Below are positions 33,028 through 41,604 of a DNA stretch of 64,000 nucleotides, one piece after another; position 1 is the stretch's first letter, and each line of letters starts with the position of its first letter. The stretch comes from Psychrobacillus sp044762655 (lineage in GTDB: Bacteria; Bacillota; Bacilli; Bacillales_A; Planococcaceae). The position numbers and the translations under genes were made by a program. The stretch is from positions 248,001 through 312,000 of the forward strand of contig NZ_JBIWER010000001.1 of the NCBI RefSeq assembly GCF_044762655.1, in the 5' to 3' direction. The notes under the pieces were generated by a model, which was given only the letters and a program-made list of their open reading frames with translations, was not told the origin of the DNA and ran no database searches.

Positions 33028-33180
33028 TATCGTTTCGCAGGTCTTTTGACAGATGTTTTGCTAAATGATTACCGAGTGACGTCCGTCACAACCAACTAGC
33101 ATCCCTTTTTCGGTAAGCTTATGACATTTGTCTATCGGTCGCCCTTTTACTACTCTTAAAGACAAGTAAGTGCGTTTTAG
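33018..33180. repeat. Hairpin element, copy 2 (deleted form)
   Basis: It shares TTTTGCTAAA with ATTACCGAGT, TCCGTCACAACCAAC with AGCATCCC plus a T run, TTATG-CATT and ACTCTTA-AAG-CA-GTAAG blocks with 26805-27050. It lacks the left arm of the long hairpin (about 28 bases) and about 85 bases further on. It lies in the 606-base gap between ylaI and ylaH. The rest of that gap (33181-33339) shows nothing I can name. Confidence 0.6.
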
Positions 33181-33339
33181 GATAACTATAGAAAAGAAGC
33201 TTTTTATTTATAAAGGAAGCTCTCGAAGATTATTCAATAGAGATTATAACAGGTTTTATTCACTAAAGATTCTTTGCCTAATCACATCATCTAAACAATA
33301 TGCTGTGCTCTATCTAGTTAAGGAGTACGACTCACTTTA

Positions 33340-33511
33340 TTGATTGGAGTGATAGGTTACAACTCCTTCGGTATGAGTGAGATAGATGTGACACCACATC
33401 GACGCGTAAACGACGGTGATGGTTCAAGCTCACCCCGCGGTGGTCACAAATGCCTTGCCACACGATGTGGAGCTCCTAGTCTTTGTTACCCCACCTGTAA
33501 CGCAAATCAAT
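33340..33511. repeat. Dispersed repeat, copy E
   Basis: The left end TTGATTGGAGTGATAGGTT and right end ACCCCACCTGTAACGCAAATC with AAT form imperfect inverted termini. The interior GCTCACCCCG and AGTCTTTGTTACCCC stretches match copies A and D. Confidence 0.7.
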
Positions 33512-33561
33512 AGAGTTATTTATTCATTCTTTCATGCATGAGAAAACCTGTTCAAAAAGAA

Positions 33562-33593
33562 AAAGCTCGGCTACATTTAAGTAGTCGAGCTTT
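33562..33593 (-). terminator. Terminator overlapping the end of ylaH
   Basis: AAAGCTCGGCTAC pairs with GTAGTCGAGCTTT (one mismatch) around ATTTAA. The ylaH stop codon (33579-33577) lies in the loop and its last codons in one arm. The minus strand continues with a T-rich run. Confidence 0.85.
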
Positions 33594-33903
33594 GTCTTTT
33601 CTCAAGTCGTAAACGTATTTTATAAATGATTAGGATCAATGCTGCCACGATTAATCCTTCCACAACTGGGAGGAAAAATGCGAGGAAAGTCAACATCAAA
33701 CAACCTACTAACAAGAATACATAAATAACGACATTTTGACTAAAACGCAATTTCTTTGCAAATCCAAGCTTGTACACAAGCACAGAAAGCAAGAAAATTA
33801 AAACAAATAGCACATAACCAGCTATATCGAAATTTGGCATAACCTCATAAATATATCTCGCTATACTAGACATTCTACCAAATACGAATTGCTTTTCCTC
33901 CAA
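33577..33903 (-). CDS. ylaH: YlaH-like membrane protein
   Basis: The 108-residue protein has three membrane segments (IAGYVLFVLIFLLSVLVYKLGF, VVIYVFLLVGCLMLTFLAFFLP, VEGLIVAALILIIYKIRLRL). It matches the small YlaH family encoded beside typA. The function is unknown. The start is TTG 33903 behind AAAGGGTGA; an internal ATG 30 bases on has no ribosome site. It follows typA by 21 bases. Confidence 0.85.
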   Translation of the reverse strand: MEEKQFVFGRMSSIARYIYEVMPNFDIAGYVLFVLIFLLSVLVYKLGFAKKLRFSQNVVIYVFLLVGCLMLTFLAFFLPVVEGLIVAALILIIYKIRLRLEKRQSSTT

Positions 33904-33924
33904 GGTTATTCACCCTTTCAGTTT

Positions 33925-35772
33925 CTATTCAAGTTCTGCATTTTTCATTTTCTTCGTTACACGCTCACGCTCGCTCTTTTCAAGAATTTTTTTGCGTAAA
34001 CGAATAGAAATAGGAGTTACTTCTAAATACTCATCGTCCCCTAAGAACTCAATTGCTTCTTCAAGTGTTAATATACGAGGTCTTTTAATTACGTTCGTTT
34101 GGTCTTTATTAGCTGAACGAATATTTGTTTTTTGTTTTGCTTTTGTAATATTTACAGTGATATCAGCATCACGATTATTTTCTCCGACGATCATACCTTC
34201 ATAAATATCAGTACCTGGTTCAACGAATAAAGTACCACGGTCTTCAATACCCATCATACCGTAAGTTGTTGATTTACCAGTTTCCATAGAAACAAGCACA
34301 CCTTGATGACGTCCACCAACACGACCAGAAACTACTGGTTGGTAGCTATCAAATGTATGGTTGATGATACCATAACCTTTAGTAATTGACATGAATTCAG
34401 TTGTATAACCAATTAGCCCACGAGCAGGAACCATAAAGATTAATCGAACTTGTCCACTACCATTGTTGACCATATCAATCATTTCACCTTTACGTGTACC
34501 CATAGATTCAATAATTGAACCTACACTATCTTCTGGTACATCGATTTGTACACGTTCGATTGGTTCACACTTTTTCCCATCAATTTCACGAATAATTACT
34601 TGAGGTTTTGATACTTGTAATTCAAAACCTTCACGACGCATATTTTCGATTAGAATCGACAAGTGAAGTTCTCCGCGACCTGAAACTGTCCATGCATCTG
34701 GAGAATCTGTATCTTCAACACGTAGAGATACGTCTGTTTCTAATTGAGAACGAAGACGCTCTTCAATTTTACTTGAAGTAATCCATTTTCCTTCACGACC
34801 AACGAAAGGTGAGTTGTTTGTCAAGAAAGTCATTTGTAATGTTGGCTCATCAATACGCAATGGAACTAAAGCTTCTTGATGCGTTGTAGGACAAACTGTT
34901 TCCCCTACGTTTATATCTTCCATACCAGAAACAGCGATTAAATCCCCAGCTTTTGCTGATTGAATTTCTTCACGTTTTAAACCAAAGAAACCAAATAATT
35001 TTGTTACACGGTAATTTTTCACAGTGCCATCAAGTTTCATCAATGAAATTTGTTGACCAACTGTAATTGTACCGCGGAATACGCGACCAATCCCAATACG
35101 ACCTACATAGTCATTATAATCAAGTAATGCTACTTGGAATTGTAATGGCTCCTCTGAGTTGTCAATTGGTGCTGGAATTGCTGAAATAATCATTTCAAAA
35201 AGAGAAACCATGTTTTCTTCTTGTTTAGCAGGATCTTCATCTAAAGAAGCAGTACCATTTACCCCTGAAGCATAAACAACTGGGAATTCTAACTGGTCTT
35301 CATCTGCACCTAATTCTATGAATAATTCTAGAACTTCATCCACCACTTCTAGTGGACGAGCAGAATCTTTATCTACTTTGTTTACTACTACGATTGGCGT
35401 TAACTTCTGTTCTAATGCTTTTTTCAATACGAAACGCGTTTGAGGCATACAACCTTCATATGCATCGACAACTAGTAAAACACCATCAACCATTTTCAAG
35501 ATACGTTCTACTTCACCACCGAAATCGGCATGTCCAGGTGTATCAAGAATATTAATACGTGTTCCATTGTAATCAACAGCTGTGTTCTTTGCTAATATTG
35601 TAATACCGCGTTCACGTTCTATATCACCAGAGTCCATTGCTCTTTCGTCTACATGTTCGTTTGAACGAAAAGTACCTGATTGTTTTAATAATTGGTCAAC
35701 TAATGTCGTTTTCCCATGGTCAACGTGTGCTATAATTGCAATATTTCTTAAATCTTGACGTGTATTTGTCAT
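33925..35772 (-). CDS. typA: Translational GTPase TypA/BipA
   Basis: The 615-residue ribosome-associated GTPase has G1 AHVDHGKTTLVDQLL near residue 15, the switch region RERGITILAKNTAV, G3 DTPGHADFGGEVERIL and G4 NKVDKD. These are followed by EF-G-like domains III and V and the BipA C-terminal domain (GYGIINHTFDSYQP, SMETGKSTTYGMMGIEDRGTLFVEPG). It helps 50S assembly at low temperature. Length is normal. Start ATG 35772 follows GGAGTGG. It is B. subtilis ylaG. Confidence 0.98.
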   Translation of the reverse strand: MTNTRQDLRNIAIIAHVDHGKTTLVDQLLKQSGTFRSNEHVDERAMDSGDIERERGITILAKNTAVDYNGTRINILDTPGHADFGGEVERILKMVDGVLLVVDAYEGCMPQTRFVLKKALEQKLTPIVVVNKVDKDSARPLEVVDEVLELFIELGADEDQLEFPVVYASGVNGTASLDEDPAKQEENMVSLFEMIISAIPAPIDNSEEPLQFQVALLDYNDYVGRIGIGRVFRGTITVGQQISLMKLDGTVKNYRVTKLFGFFGLKREEIQSAKAGDLIAVSGMEDINVGETVCPTTHQEALVPLRIDEPTLQMTFLTNNSPFVGREGKWITSSKIEERLRSQLETDVSLRVEDTDSPDAWTVSGRGELHLSILIENMRREGFELQVSKPQVIIREIDGKKCEPIERVQIDVPEDSVGSIIESMGTRKGEMIDMVNNGSGQVRLIFMVPARGLIGYTTEFMSITKGYGIINHTFDSYQPVVSGRVGGRHQGVLVSMETGKSTTYGMMGIEDRGTLFVEPGTDIYEGMIVGENNRDADITVNITKAKQKTNIRSANKDQTNVIKRPRILTLEEAIEFLGDDEYLEVTPISIRLRKKILEKSERERVTKKMKNAELE

Positions 35773-35876
35773 ATTTCCACTCCATATTCTTTTTTCGAGT
35801 CCATAACTGTGTTATTATATCACATGTAAAACTAAAGTAATATTATTTTTTATCATTTATTTTGGAGGTAATCATT

Positions 35877-36062
35877 TTGGGTAATATTAAATGGATTTTC
35901 GTCCTATATTCCATAGGTGCTATTTTATCTATGGCACTAATCGGAATTGCTGTTGCACTACGGAATATACCACTTATTTTTATATTCCTTATTTTATTGT
36001 TCATCATAATGGGTTTTGGTTTCAAGACAAAGAAAAAAATGCGCGACTCAGGTTTATTATAA
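35877..36062 (+). CDS. ylaF: YlaF family small membrane protein (DUF5325)
   Basis: The 61-residue protein has two membrane segments (WIFVLYSIGAILSMALIGIAVAL, IPLIFIFLILLFIIMGFGF) and a basic tail (KTKKKMRD). It matches YlaF, of unknown function, between typA and suhB in Bacillus. The start is TTG 35877, eight bases after GGAGG, not the earlier in-frame codon inside that site. It converges with suhB and shares its terminator. Confidence 0.85.
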   Translation: MGNIKWIFVLYSIGAILSMALIGIAVALRNIPLIFIFLILLFIIMGFGFKTKKKMRDSGLL

Positions 36063-36067
36063 ATATC

Positions 36068-36100
36068 ATCCAGCAGGCTTATCTTGCTGGATTTTATTTT
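36068..36100. terminator. Bidirectional terminator between ylaF and suhB
   Basis: ATCCAGCA (36068-36075) pairs with TGCTGGAT (36085-36092) and is followed by a T-rich run on the plus strand. The suhB stop codon is within two bases. Confidence 0.88.
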
Positions 36101-36885
36101 AATTTTATATATTCTTTTAATAATTGTTCATGTAAGCCTGGTTTAGAAACGATAAAGCTATCAGCATCTAGTAAATCTAGATGTTCAAATGCTAAATTCG
36201 TTACAACTGCTCCTACCTCGTTTGCTAGTACCATTCCTCCAGCAACATCCCAAGGTGATAATCGCATAGACATATAGGCATCTAATCGCCCTGTCACTAC
36301 ATAAGAAATTTCAATTGCAGCCGACCCAAGTGATCTAGTACCTCTTACAGTTTTTAGTAAATTCACCATCCCTTCATGATGCACAGACTTATTTGGCACT
36401 ACCCATCTTGCGTTTATCCCAATGACTGCCTCTTGAACAGTTGTCGGATGGAGCATTGGCAAGCGTTGGTCATTCAAATAGGCACCCCCATTTAAACTAC
36501 CACTCAACAGAGTATCCTCCATCACATTATATATATACCCTAAAATTCCTATCCCATCTTTATATATACCTAGCGATATAGCAAAATTTTGTTTTTGATG
36601 AATGAAATTCGTTGTTCCATCTATTGGATCTAATAACCATACATAACCTGCTAAATCCTTTATATCATCGCCAAATCCTTCTTCTCCAAATATTCGATGC
36701 TCTGGAAAATCAGCTTTAATATGCTTAATAAAAAATTGTTCTGTCTCTTTATCAATATTAGTAACTAAATCATTTGCTTCAGACTTCGATTCAATGATGA
36801 GTTCGGAAGTCAAGGAGGCTTTAATATTATGTGCTGCTTCTTTTATTAACGACTTGGTGTATTTATCTATTTTGTATATATCCAA
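36094..36885 (-). CDS. suhB: Inositol monophosphatase family protein (YktC/SuhB)
   Basis: The 263-residue Mg-dependent phosphatase has the family motifs GEEGF near residue 72, WLLDPIDGTTNFIHQ near 88 with the metal-binding aspartates, and LSPWDVAGGMVLANEVGAVVTN near 213. It hydrolyses inositol monophosphate or related sugar phosphates; some relatives are NADP or fructose-bisphosphate phosphatases. The start is TTG 36885, behind GGGGTGGG. B. subtilis yktC occupies the same place. Confidence 0.94.
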   Translation of the reverse strand: MDIYKIDKYTKSLIKEAAHNIKASLTSELIIESKSEANDLVTNIDKETEQFFIKHIKADFPEHRIFGEEGFGDDIKDLAGYVWLLDPIDGTTNFIHQKQNFAISLGIYKDGIGILGYIYNVMEDTLLSGSLNGGAYLNDQRLPMLHPTTVQEAVIGINARWVVPNKSVHHEGMVNLLKTVRGTRSLGSAAIEISYVVTGRLDAYMSMRLSPWDVAGGMVLANEVGAVVTNLAFEHLDLLDADSFIVSKPGLHEQLLKEYIKLK

Positions 36886-36929
36886 TTTTTCCCACCCCTT
36901 CTTATTGCCTATTCTCTTAGTATAAAGAA

Positions 36930-36967
36930 AAAAACACCAGCTGTCTTTTCATTAGCAGGTGTTTTTC
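36930..36967 (-). terminator. Terminator after ykzI
   Basis: AACACCAGC and GCAGGTGTT-type arms with a 13-base loop, with a T-rich tail on the minus strand. Confidence 0.85.
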
Positions 36968-36990
36968 AAGGTACTCCTATAATTGGAACA

Positions 36991-37188
36991 TTAATCGAGA
37001 GCATTGAGTTCCTCCAAAAGCTGGTGAATCTCAGCTAGTCGAGTTTTGGAAGCAGTTATTTCTTTATCATTGTTGCTCGTCATCGCATCATATAAAGTTG
37101 CTAGCTCATAGTCTAATTCCATTTTTAATGTGTGGATTTTTTCTTTCTCCATGTCTTCTTTTCGAATAATATGCACTACCTGTCTCAT
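36991..37188 (-). CDS. ykzI: YkzI family small protein
   Basis: The 65-residue charged helical protein (MRQVVHIIRKEDMEKEKIHTLKMELDYELATLYDAMTSNN, then ETRL-like coiled region) lies between yktB and suhB exactly where B. subtilis has ykzI. No function is known. The ATG 37188 is six bases after AGGGGTGG; an ATG three codons earlier overlaps that site. Confidence 0.82.
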   Translation of the reverse strand: MRQVVHIIRKEDMEKEKIHTLKMELDYELATLYDAMTSNNDKEITASKTRLAEIHQLLEELNALD

Positions 37189-37345
37189 CACTACCACCCC
37201 TTCTGATTTTATATCGTAATATTCAGAACATTCTTTATAATAAAATATGCTACCATAAGAATAATGTCTACTGAAAAATACTACTTACAAGATTTTTACC
37301 CAAATTTCCTATAAAATAAACATAGAAGTTGAAAGGAGTTTACAT

Positions 37346-37975
37346 ATGAGCAAAACATTTTGGAAAGAAGAAGATTTTAATGTTTTTCAAATAGATGGAC
37401 TTGAAAACAGAATGGATGCATTAATCGAAAAGGTTAGACCTAAATTTGAGGAATTAGGCAATCATTATAGCCATTATTTTTCTACATTACTTGGATCCGA
37501 ATATTATCCACATGTAGCAAAACATGCAAGACGTTCTGTGAATCCCCCGAAAGATAGCTGGGTCGCATTTGCACCTTATAAAAGAGGATATAAAGCTTTA
37601 CCACATTTCCAAATAGGATTATGGGGCAGCCATGCTTTCATCATATTGGCGGTAATCTATGAAGCACCAGATAAAGTAGCCATTGCGGAACGATTATTAA
37701 AGAAAAAAAGGTTATTTAACAAATTGCCTGCAGATTTTATTGTTTCCGGTGATCATATGAAACCAGAAGCATCCTTATTAAAAAAGGAAAAGAAAGAAGG
37801 TCTCGAGCAATTATTAGTGCGCTTAAAAGAAGTAAAAAAGGCGGAATTTTTAGTGGGTCGTCATATTAGTAAGGAAGAAGCAGTACTACTTTCCGAGGAT
37901 GAGTTTTTAAAAATGGCGGAAGAAACATTTGATCATTTAATACCAATTTATAAAACGATGATTAAGATGAAATAA
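37346..37975 (+). CDS. yktB: YktB family protein (UPF0637/DUF1054)
   Basis: The 209-residue soluble protein matches YktB: FWKEEDFNVFQIDGLENRMDALIEKVRPKFEELG, KHARRSVNPPKDSWVAFAPYKRGYKALPHFQIGLWGSHAFI and a basic C-terminal half. The biochemical role is unknown. The start follows AAAGGAG. The gene is divergent from ykzI and convergent with yktA across a strong hairpin. Confidence 0.93.
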   Translation: MSKTFWKEEDFNVFQIDGLENRMDALIEKVRPKFEELGNHYSHYFSTLLGSEYYPHVAKHARRSVNPPKDSWVAFAPYKRGYKALPHFQIGLWGSHAFIILAVIYEAPDKVAIAERLLKKKRLFNKLPADFIVSGDHMKPEASLLKKEKKEGLEQLLVRLKEVKKAEFLVGRHISKEEAVLLSEDEFLKMAEETFDHLIPIYKTMIKMK

Positions 37976-37980
37976 ATTTT

Positions 37981-38018
37981 ATCCTCCTATACCTATTCGG
38001 GGGGTATAGGAGGGTTTT
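37981..38018 (+). terminator. Terminator after yktB
   Basis: CCTCCTATACC pairs with GGTATAGGAGG around a nine-base loop, followed by GTTTTCTT. Confidence 0.92.
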
Positions 38019-38019
38019 C

Positions 38020-38289
38020 TTATCCCTTGATGATAGCACCGTCCGGTTGCTCTTTCATCTTTTTAATAATAGGGAAACTAACATAACCACTTTCTTTTTC
38101 AAATTCACGAAAATATGTTTTTTCTTCTGCAATAGAAGGCACTATTTCTTTAAATCTTCGGTATCTTTTCATTAGATCCTCACGTTTGATGCCATTTTCA
38201 TATGCTTTTTCTATGGCTTCAAAAAATTGAACGACATCAACAATTTCTTCTGTTGACCAGTCTAATGAAAAAGGGTATGTGTATTCCAT
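38020..38289 (-). CDS. yktA: YktA family protein (UPF0223)
   Basis: The 89-residue protein opens YTYPFSLDWSTEEIVDVVQFFEAIEKAYENGI and has the KRYRRFKEIVPSIAEEKTYFREFE stretch of UPF0223, a small alpha-helical fold seen in B. subtilis YktA. The function is unknown. It starts behind AGGAGGTGG and lies 16 bases after the nitronate monooxygenase gene, so the two are probably co-transcribed. Confidence 0.93.
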   Translation of the reverse strand: MEYTYPFSLDWSTEEIVDVVQFFEAIEKAYENGIKREDLMKRYRRFKEIVPSIAEEKTYFREFEKESGYVSFPIIKKMKEQPDGAIIKG

Positions 38290-38305
38290 CTGTTACCACC
38301 TCCTA

Positions 38306-39262
38306 TTATTTCCACTTATTTCGTATGTCCAAAGCTTGTTTTTCCATCCGATTGAACAGTTGTTGTACGGAAGGGATATCTTCGATTAAACCGACAGATT
38401 GGCCTGCCCATCCAAATCCATTTTGTTCATCACCTTCATAAATGAATTGCTTATTTGCCTCACCGCTAATGTAGTCCTTAAGAGCATCATATGTTGGATT
38501 CTCTTTTTCAATACTTAAAATTGTTTCTGTCCAACTATTTTTAATAGCTCTTGCTGGAGCTCCAATAGATTTCTTAATAACTACTGTGTCCATTTCTCCA
38601 CTATTTATAAGTGAATTTTGATAGGCAACCGATGCATGCACACACTCTTTTGTAGCAATGAACCTTGTCCCCATTTCAATTCCTTCTGCTCCAAGTGCAT
38701 GAGCAGCCATCCATCCACGACCATCAGCAATCCCACCAGAAGCGATAACCGGAATGGACACAGCATCGACCACTTGAGGGATAAGTACGATAGAACCTAC
38801 ATCATCTCTACCAAGATGTCCTCCACCTTCTTGTCCAACGACCATAACTGCATCTGCTCCCAGCTGTTCCGCCTTTTGAGCCTGTCGTTTAGCTGCAACT
38901 AACACTAGTTTTTTAGTCGATGTATTTGCTAGTTTGTCTAAGATTGGAGCTGGGTTCCCTCCAGTCATCGAAATTACTGGAACTTCTTCCTCGATTGCAA
39001 TTTGTAGCATATGTTCATAAGGTCTACCTGTTTGACCAATTGCAAAATTCACTCCGAAAGGTTTATCCGTTAACTTCCGTACTTTATGTATTTCCTCTCT
39101 TAGCTGGTCTGGTGTTTTCAAGCTCATTGCTGTAACTTGCCCAAGTCCCCCAGCATTTGAGACTGCCGCACATAAATCAGAGTATGCTAAATAAGCTAGA
39201 CCGCCTTGAATAATTGGAAGCTTTGTACCTAATAATTCTGTTACCCTAGTTCTAAAAGTCAT
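38306..39262 (-). CDS. Nitronate monooxygenase family flavoprotein
   Basis: The 318-residue protein is an FMN-dependent TIM-barrel oxidoreductase. It starts LLGTKLPIIQGGLAYLAYSDLCAAVSNAGGLGQV, has GVNFAIGQTG, the conserved VVGQEGGGHLGR near residue 143, VIASGGIADGRGWMAAHALGAEGIEMGTRFI for the FMN phosphate site, and KKSIGAPARAIKN. Such proteins oxidise alkyl nitronates or, as FabK, reduce enoyl-ACP. Without a nearby fab cluster I prefer nitronate monooxygenase. The ATG follows GGGAGG. Confidence 0.85.
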   Translation of the reverse strand: MTFRTRVTELLGTKLPIIQGGLAYLAYSDLCAAVSNAGGLGQVTAMSLKTPDQLREEIHKVRKLTDKPFGVNFAIGQTGRPYEHMLQIAIEEEVPVISMTGGNPAPILDKLANTSTKKLVLVAAKRQAQKAEQLGADAVMVVGQEGGGHLGRDDVGSIVLIPQVVDAVSIPVIASGGIADGRGWMAAHALGAEGIEMGTRFIATKECVHASVAYQNSLINSGEMDTVVIKKSIGAPARAIKNSWTETILSIEKENPTYDALKDYISGEANKQFIYEGDEQNGFGWAGQSVGLIEDIPSVQQLFNRMEKQALDIRNKWK

Positions 39263-39402
39263 TTTTTACTCCCTCCCTTATACCACTAGTGTAATAAAAT
39301 TATACGATTGATACAAATTGCAATTATTTTAATAGTATTAATGAACATGAGATGCTATAATTTCTTTTGTTTTAAAAATTTTAACTAAAGGTGGTATGAA
39401 CG

Positions 39403-40872
39403 TTGTCACAATTAGAAACTCCATTATTCGATGCATTACTTAAGCATCGTAATCGTCATCCAATCCAGTTTCATATTCCTGGGCATAAAAAAGGAAAAGG
39501 AATGGATCCTGCGTTTCGAGAGTTCGTTGGAGATAATGTACTTTCAATAGATTTGATCAATATCGCACCTTTAGACGATCTACATTCTCCTAAAGGGGTT
39601 ATTAAACAAGCACAACAATTGGCAGCAGAAGCATTTGGAGCCGATGAAACATTTTTCTCTGTTCAAGGGACAAGCGGTGCTATTATGACTATGATACTTA
39701 CAATCTGTGGACCTGGAGATAAGATTCTTGTTCCACGAAATGTTCATAAATCGATTATGTCTGCTATTGTCTTTGCAGGCGCAATACCAGTTTTTATCCA
39801 TCCAGAGGTAGATAAAGAATTAGGAATCTCTCATGGTATTTCCGTAGAGTCAGTGGAAAAAGCTCTAGAGACTCATCCAGATGCAAAAGGATTATTAGTG
39901 ATTAATCCTACTTATTTTGGTTTAGCTGCTGATCTTAAAAGAATTGTAGAGCTTTCACATGCAAAAGGAATTCCTGTTGTAGTAGATGAAGCACATGGCG
40001 TTCATATTCATTTTCATGATTCGCTTCCTATTTCTGCAATGCAAGCTGGTGCAGATATGGCTGCGACCTCTGTCCACAAATTAGGAGGATCGATGACACA
40101 AAGCTCTATACTTAATGTCAAAGAGGGTTTAGTTTCGACTAAACGTGTTCAGTCAATCTTGTCCATGCTAACGACAACTTCTACGTCTTATCCGTTGCTT
40201 GCATCATTGGATACTGCACGTCGTCAGTTAGCTATTCACGGAGAGGATTTAATCGGAGATGCTATTCGACTTGCAAAAGATACTCGCAAACGTATTAACG
40301 CAATTCCACATATTCGCTGTGTTGGGGAAGAAATATTACAAACGTCCGCTACGTTTGATATGGATCCAACTAAGCTATTAATAAGTGTTAAAGATTTAGG
40401 AATGACAGGATATGAGGCTGAAATTTGGTTAAGAGAAAAAGCAAATATAGAAGTAGAGCTTTCGGATTTGTATAATATCCTATGCCTAATAACGCTTGGA
40501 GATACTAAAAAAGAAGTTAATCTACTCGTTAATGCTCTATCAAGAATGGTAGCTGCTCACGAATCAGATGCTGTTGTCGTAGAGCCATCTGTTACACTTC
40601 CCGAAATTCCTGGACTTGCAATGTCACCTAGAGATGCTTTTTATGCAGCTACAGAGTCTATTAGGTTAAAAGAAGCAAGTGGACGTATATCTGCAGAATT
40701 CGTAATGGTTTATCCACCGGGTATTCCGATTTTTATTCCCGGGGAAATAATTACACAAGGTAATATTGATTATATTACAATGAATATCGAAGCAGGACTA
40801 CCCGTGCAAGGACCAGAAGACGACACACTTGAAATGATTCAGGTCATAAAAGAACATCAGGCAATATTTTAA
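39403..40872 (+). CDS. speA: Arginine/lysine/ornithine decarboxylase, SpeA/YaaO type
   Basis: The 489-residue PLP enzyme is of the fold-type I Orn/Lys/Arg decarboxylase family in its short Gram-positive form. It has FHIPGHKKGKG at the start, VQGTSGAIMTMIL, VVDEAHGVHIHF with the PLP-contacting Asp, SVHKLGGSMTQSS with the Schiff-base Lys, and a C-terminal domain ending in VYPPGIPIFIPGE. By synteny with pdh it is SpeA, which makes agmatine for spermidine; lysine decarboxylase is the alternative. The start is TTG 39403, eight bases after GGTGG; an ATG seven bases before is out of frame. Confidence 0.88.
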   Translation: MSQLETPLFDALLKHRNRHPIQFHIPGHKKGKGMDPAFREFVGDNVLSIDLINIAPLDDLHSPKGVIKQAQQLAAEAFGADETFFSVQGTSGAIMTMILTICGPGDKILVPRNVHKSIMSAIVFAGAIPVFIHPEVDKELGISHGISVESVEKALETHPDAKGLLVINPTYFGLAADLKRIVELSHAKGIPVVVDEAHGVHIHFHDSLPISAMQAGADMAATSVHKLGGSMTQSSILNVKEGLVSTKRVQSILSMLTTTSTSYPLLASLDTARRQLAIHGEDLIGDAIRLAKDTRKRINAIPHIRCVGEEILQTSATFDMDPTKLLISVKDLGMTGYEAEIWLREKANIEVELSDLYNILCLITLGDTKKEVNLLVNALSRMVAAHESDAVVVEPSVTLPEIPGLAMSPRDAFYAATESIRLKEASGRISAEFVMVYPPGIPIFIPGEIITQGNIDYITMNIEAGLPVQGPEDDTLEMIQVIKEHQAIF

Positions 40873-40877
40873 TAACT

Positions 40878-40912
40878 AAAGAGGAACCCCTAAACAGGGG
40901 TTCCTCTTTGCA
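40878..40912. terminator. Bidirectional terminator after speA
   Basis: AAAGAGGAACCCC pairs perfectly with GGGGTTCCTCTTT around a six-base loop. It lies between the convergent speA and lrgB-like genes. Confidence 0.92.
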
Positions 40913-40929
40913 TTCTTTAACAGAGAATA

Positions 40930-41604
40930 TTAGATTAATAGCGCAAACAACGGGCAAACAAAGGATCCTAATATCGCACTTAAAGTCATCGATACAGATC
41001 CCATTGTCAACGTTTCCTCACCATATTCAGTAAGTTTGGAAACACCAATACCATGCGATGCACTACCAATAGATATCCCTCGACTTATCGCTTGGTCGAT
41101 ACGACAAACTCGGAAGATAATTGGTCCCAGTATAGCTCCTACAAGCCCCGCAAAAATAACGAACACAGCTGTTAATGTCGGAACCCCACCTACTGCCTCA
41201 CTAATTGGGATAGCAACTGGTGTAGTAATGGATTTCGGTAATAATGATAATAAAACATGTTCCTCAAATGACAACAACCTAGAAAGTAAAGTGATGCTAA
41301 CTAAACCGGAAAGAAGAGCACATAATACACTCAAAAAAATTGGAACCTTATATTTAATAATTTTCTCACGGTGAATATATAGAGGATAGGCCATACTAAC
41401 AACAGCCGGTCCTAATAATTCATTGATCCACTTCCCACCCGACATATATGTATCATAAGGAATCTTATTCATAACTAATATGAGAACTAGCAATACCGTA
41501 GTAGAGAAAATAGGAATCAATAACGGGTATGTAAATCTTCTATAAACGAAAGTCATTAAATAAAAAAGAACAATTGTTCCGATTATCATCAGAAGTGCTA
41601 TCAT
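40930..41604 (-). CDS. LrgB/CidB family membrane protein
   Basis: The 224-residue protein has six or so membrane segments and the LrgB signature VALLPKSITTPVAIPISEAVGGVPTLTAVFVIFAGLVGAILGP (here LSLLPKSITTPV) and ISIGSASHGIGVSKLTEYGEETLTMGSVSM. Partners in LrgAB systems are holin-like proteins, and B. subtilis PftAB (YsbAB) of this family moves pyruvate. Its ATG overlaps the LrgA stop as ATGA. The nearby pdh and pycA genes make a pyruvate or lactate-related role attractive but unproven. Confidence 0.9.
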   Translation of the reverse strand: MIALLMIIGTIVLFYLMTFVYRRFTYPLLIPIFSTTVLLVLILVMNKIPYDTYMSGGKWINELLGPAVVSMAYPLYIHREKIIKYKVPIFLSVLCALLSGLVSITLLSRLLSFEEHVLLSLLPKSITTPVAIPISEAVGGVPTLTAVFVIFAGLVGAILGPIIFRVCRIDQAISRGISIGSASHGIGVSKLTEYGEETLTMGSVSMTLSAILGSFVCPLFALLI

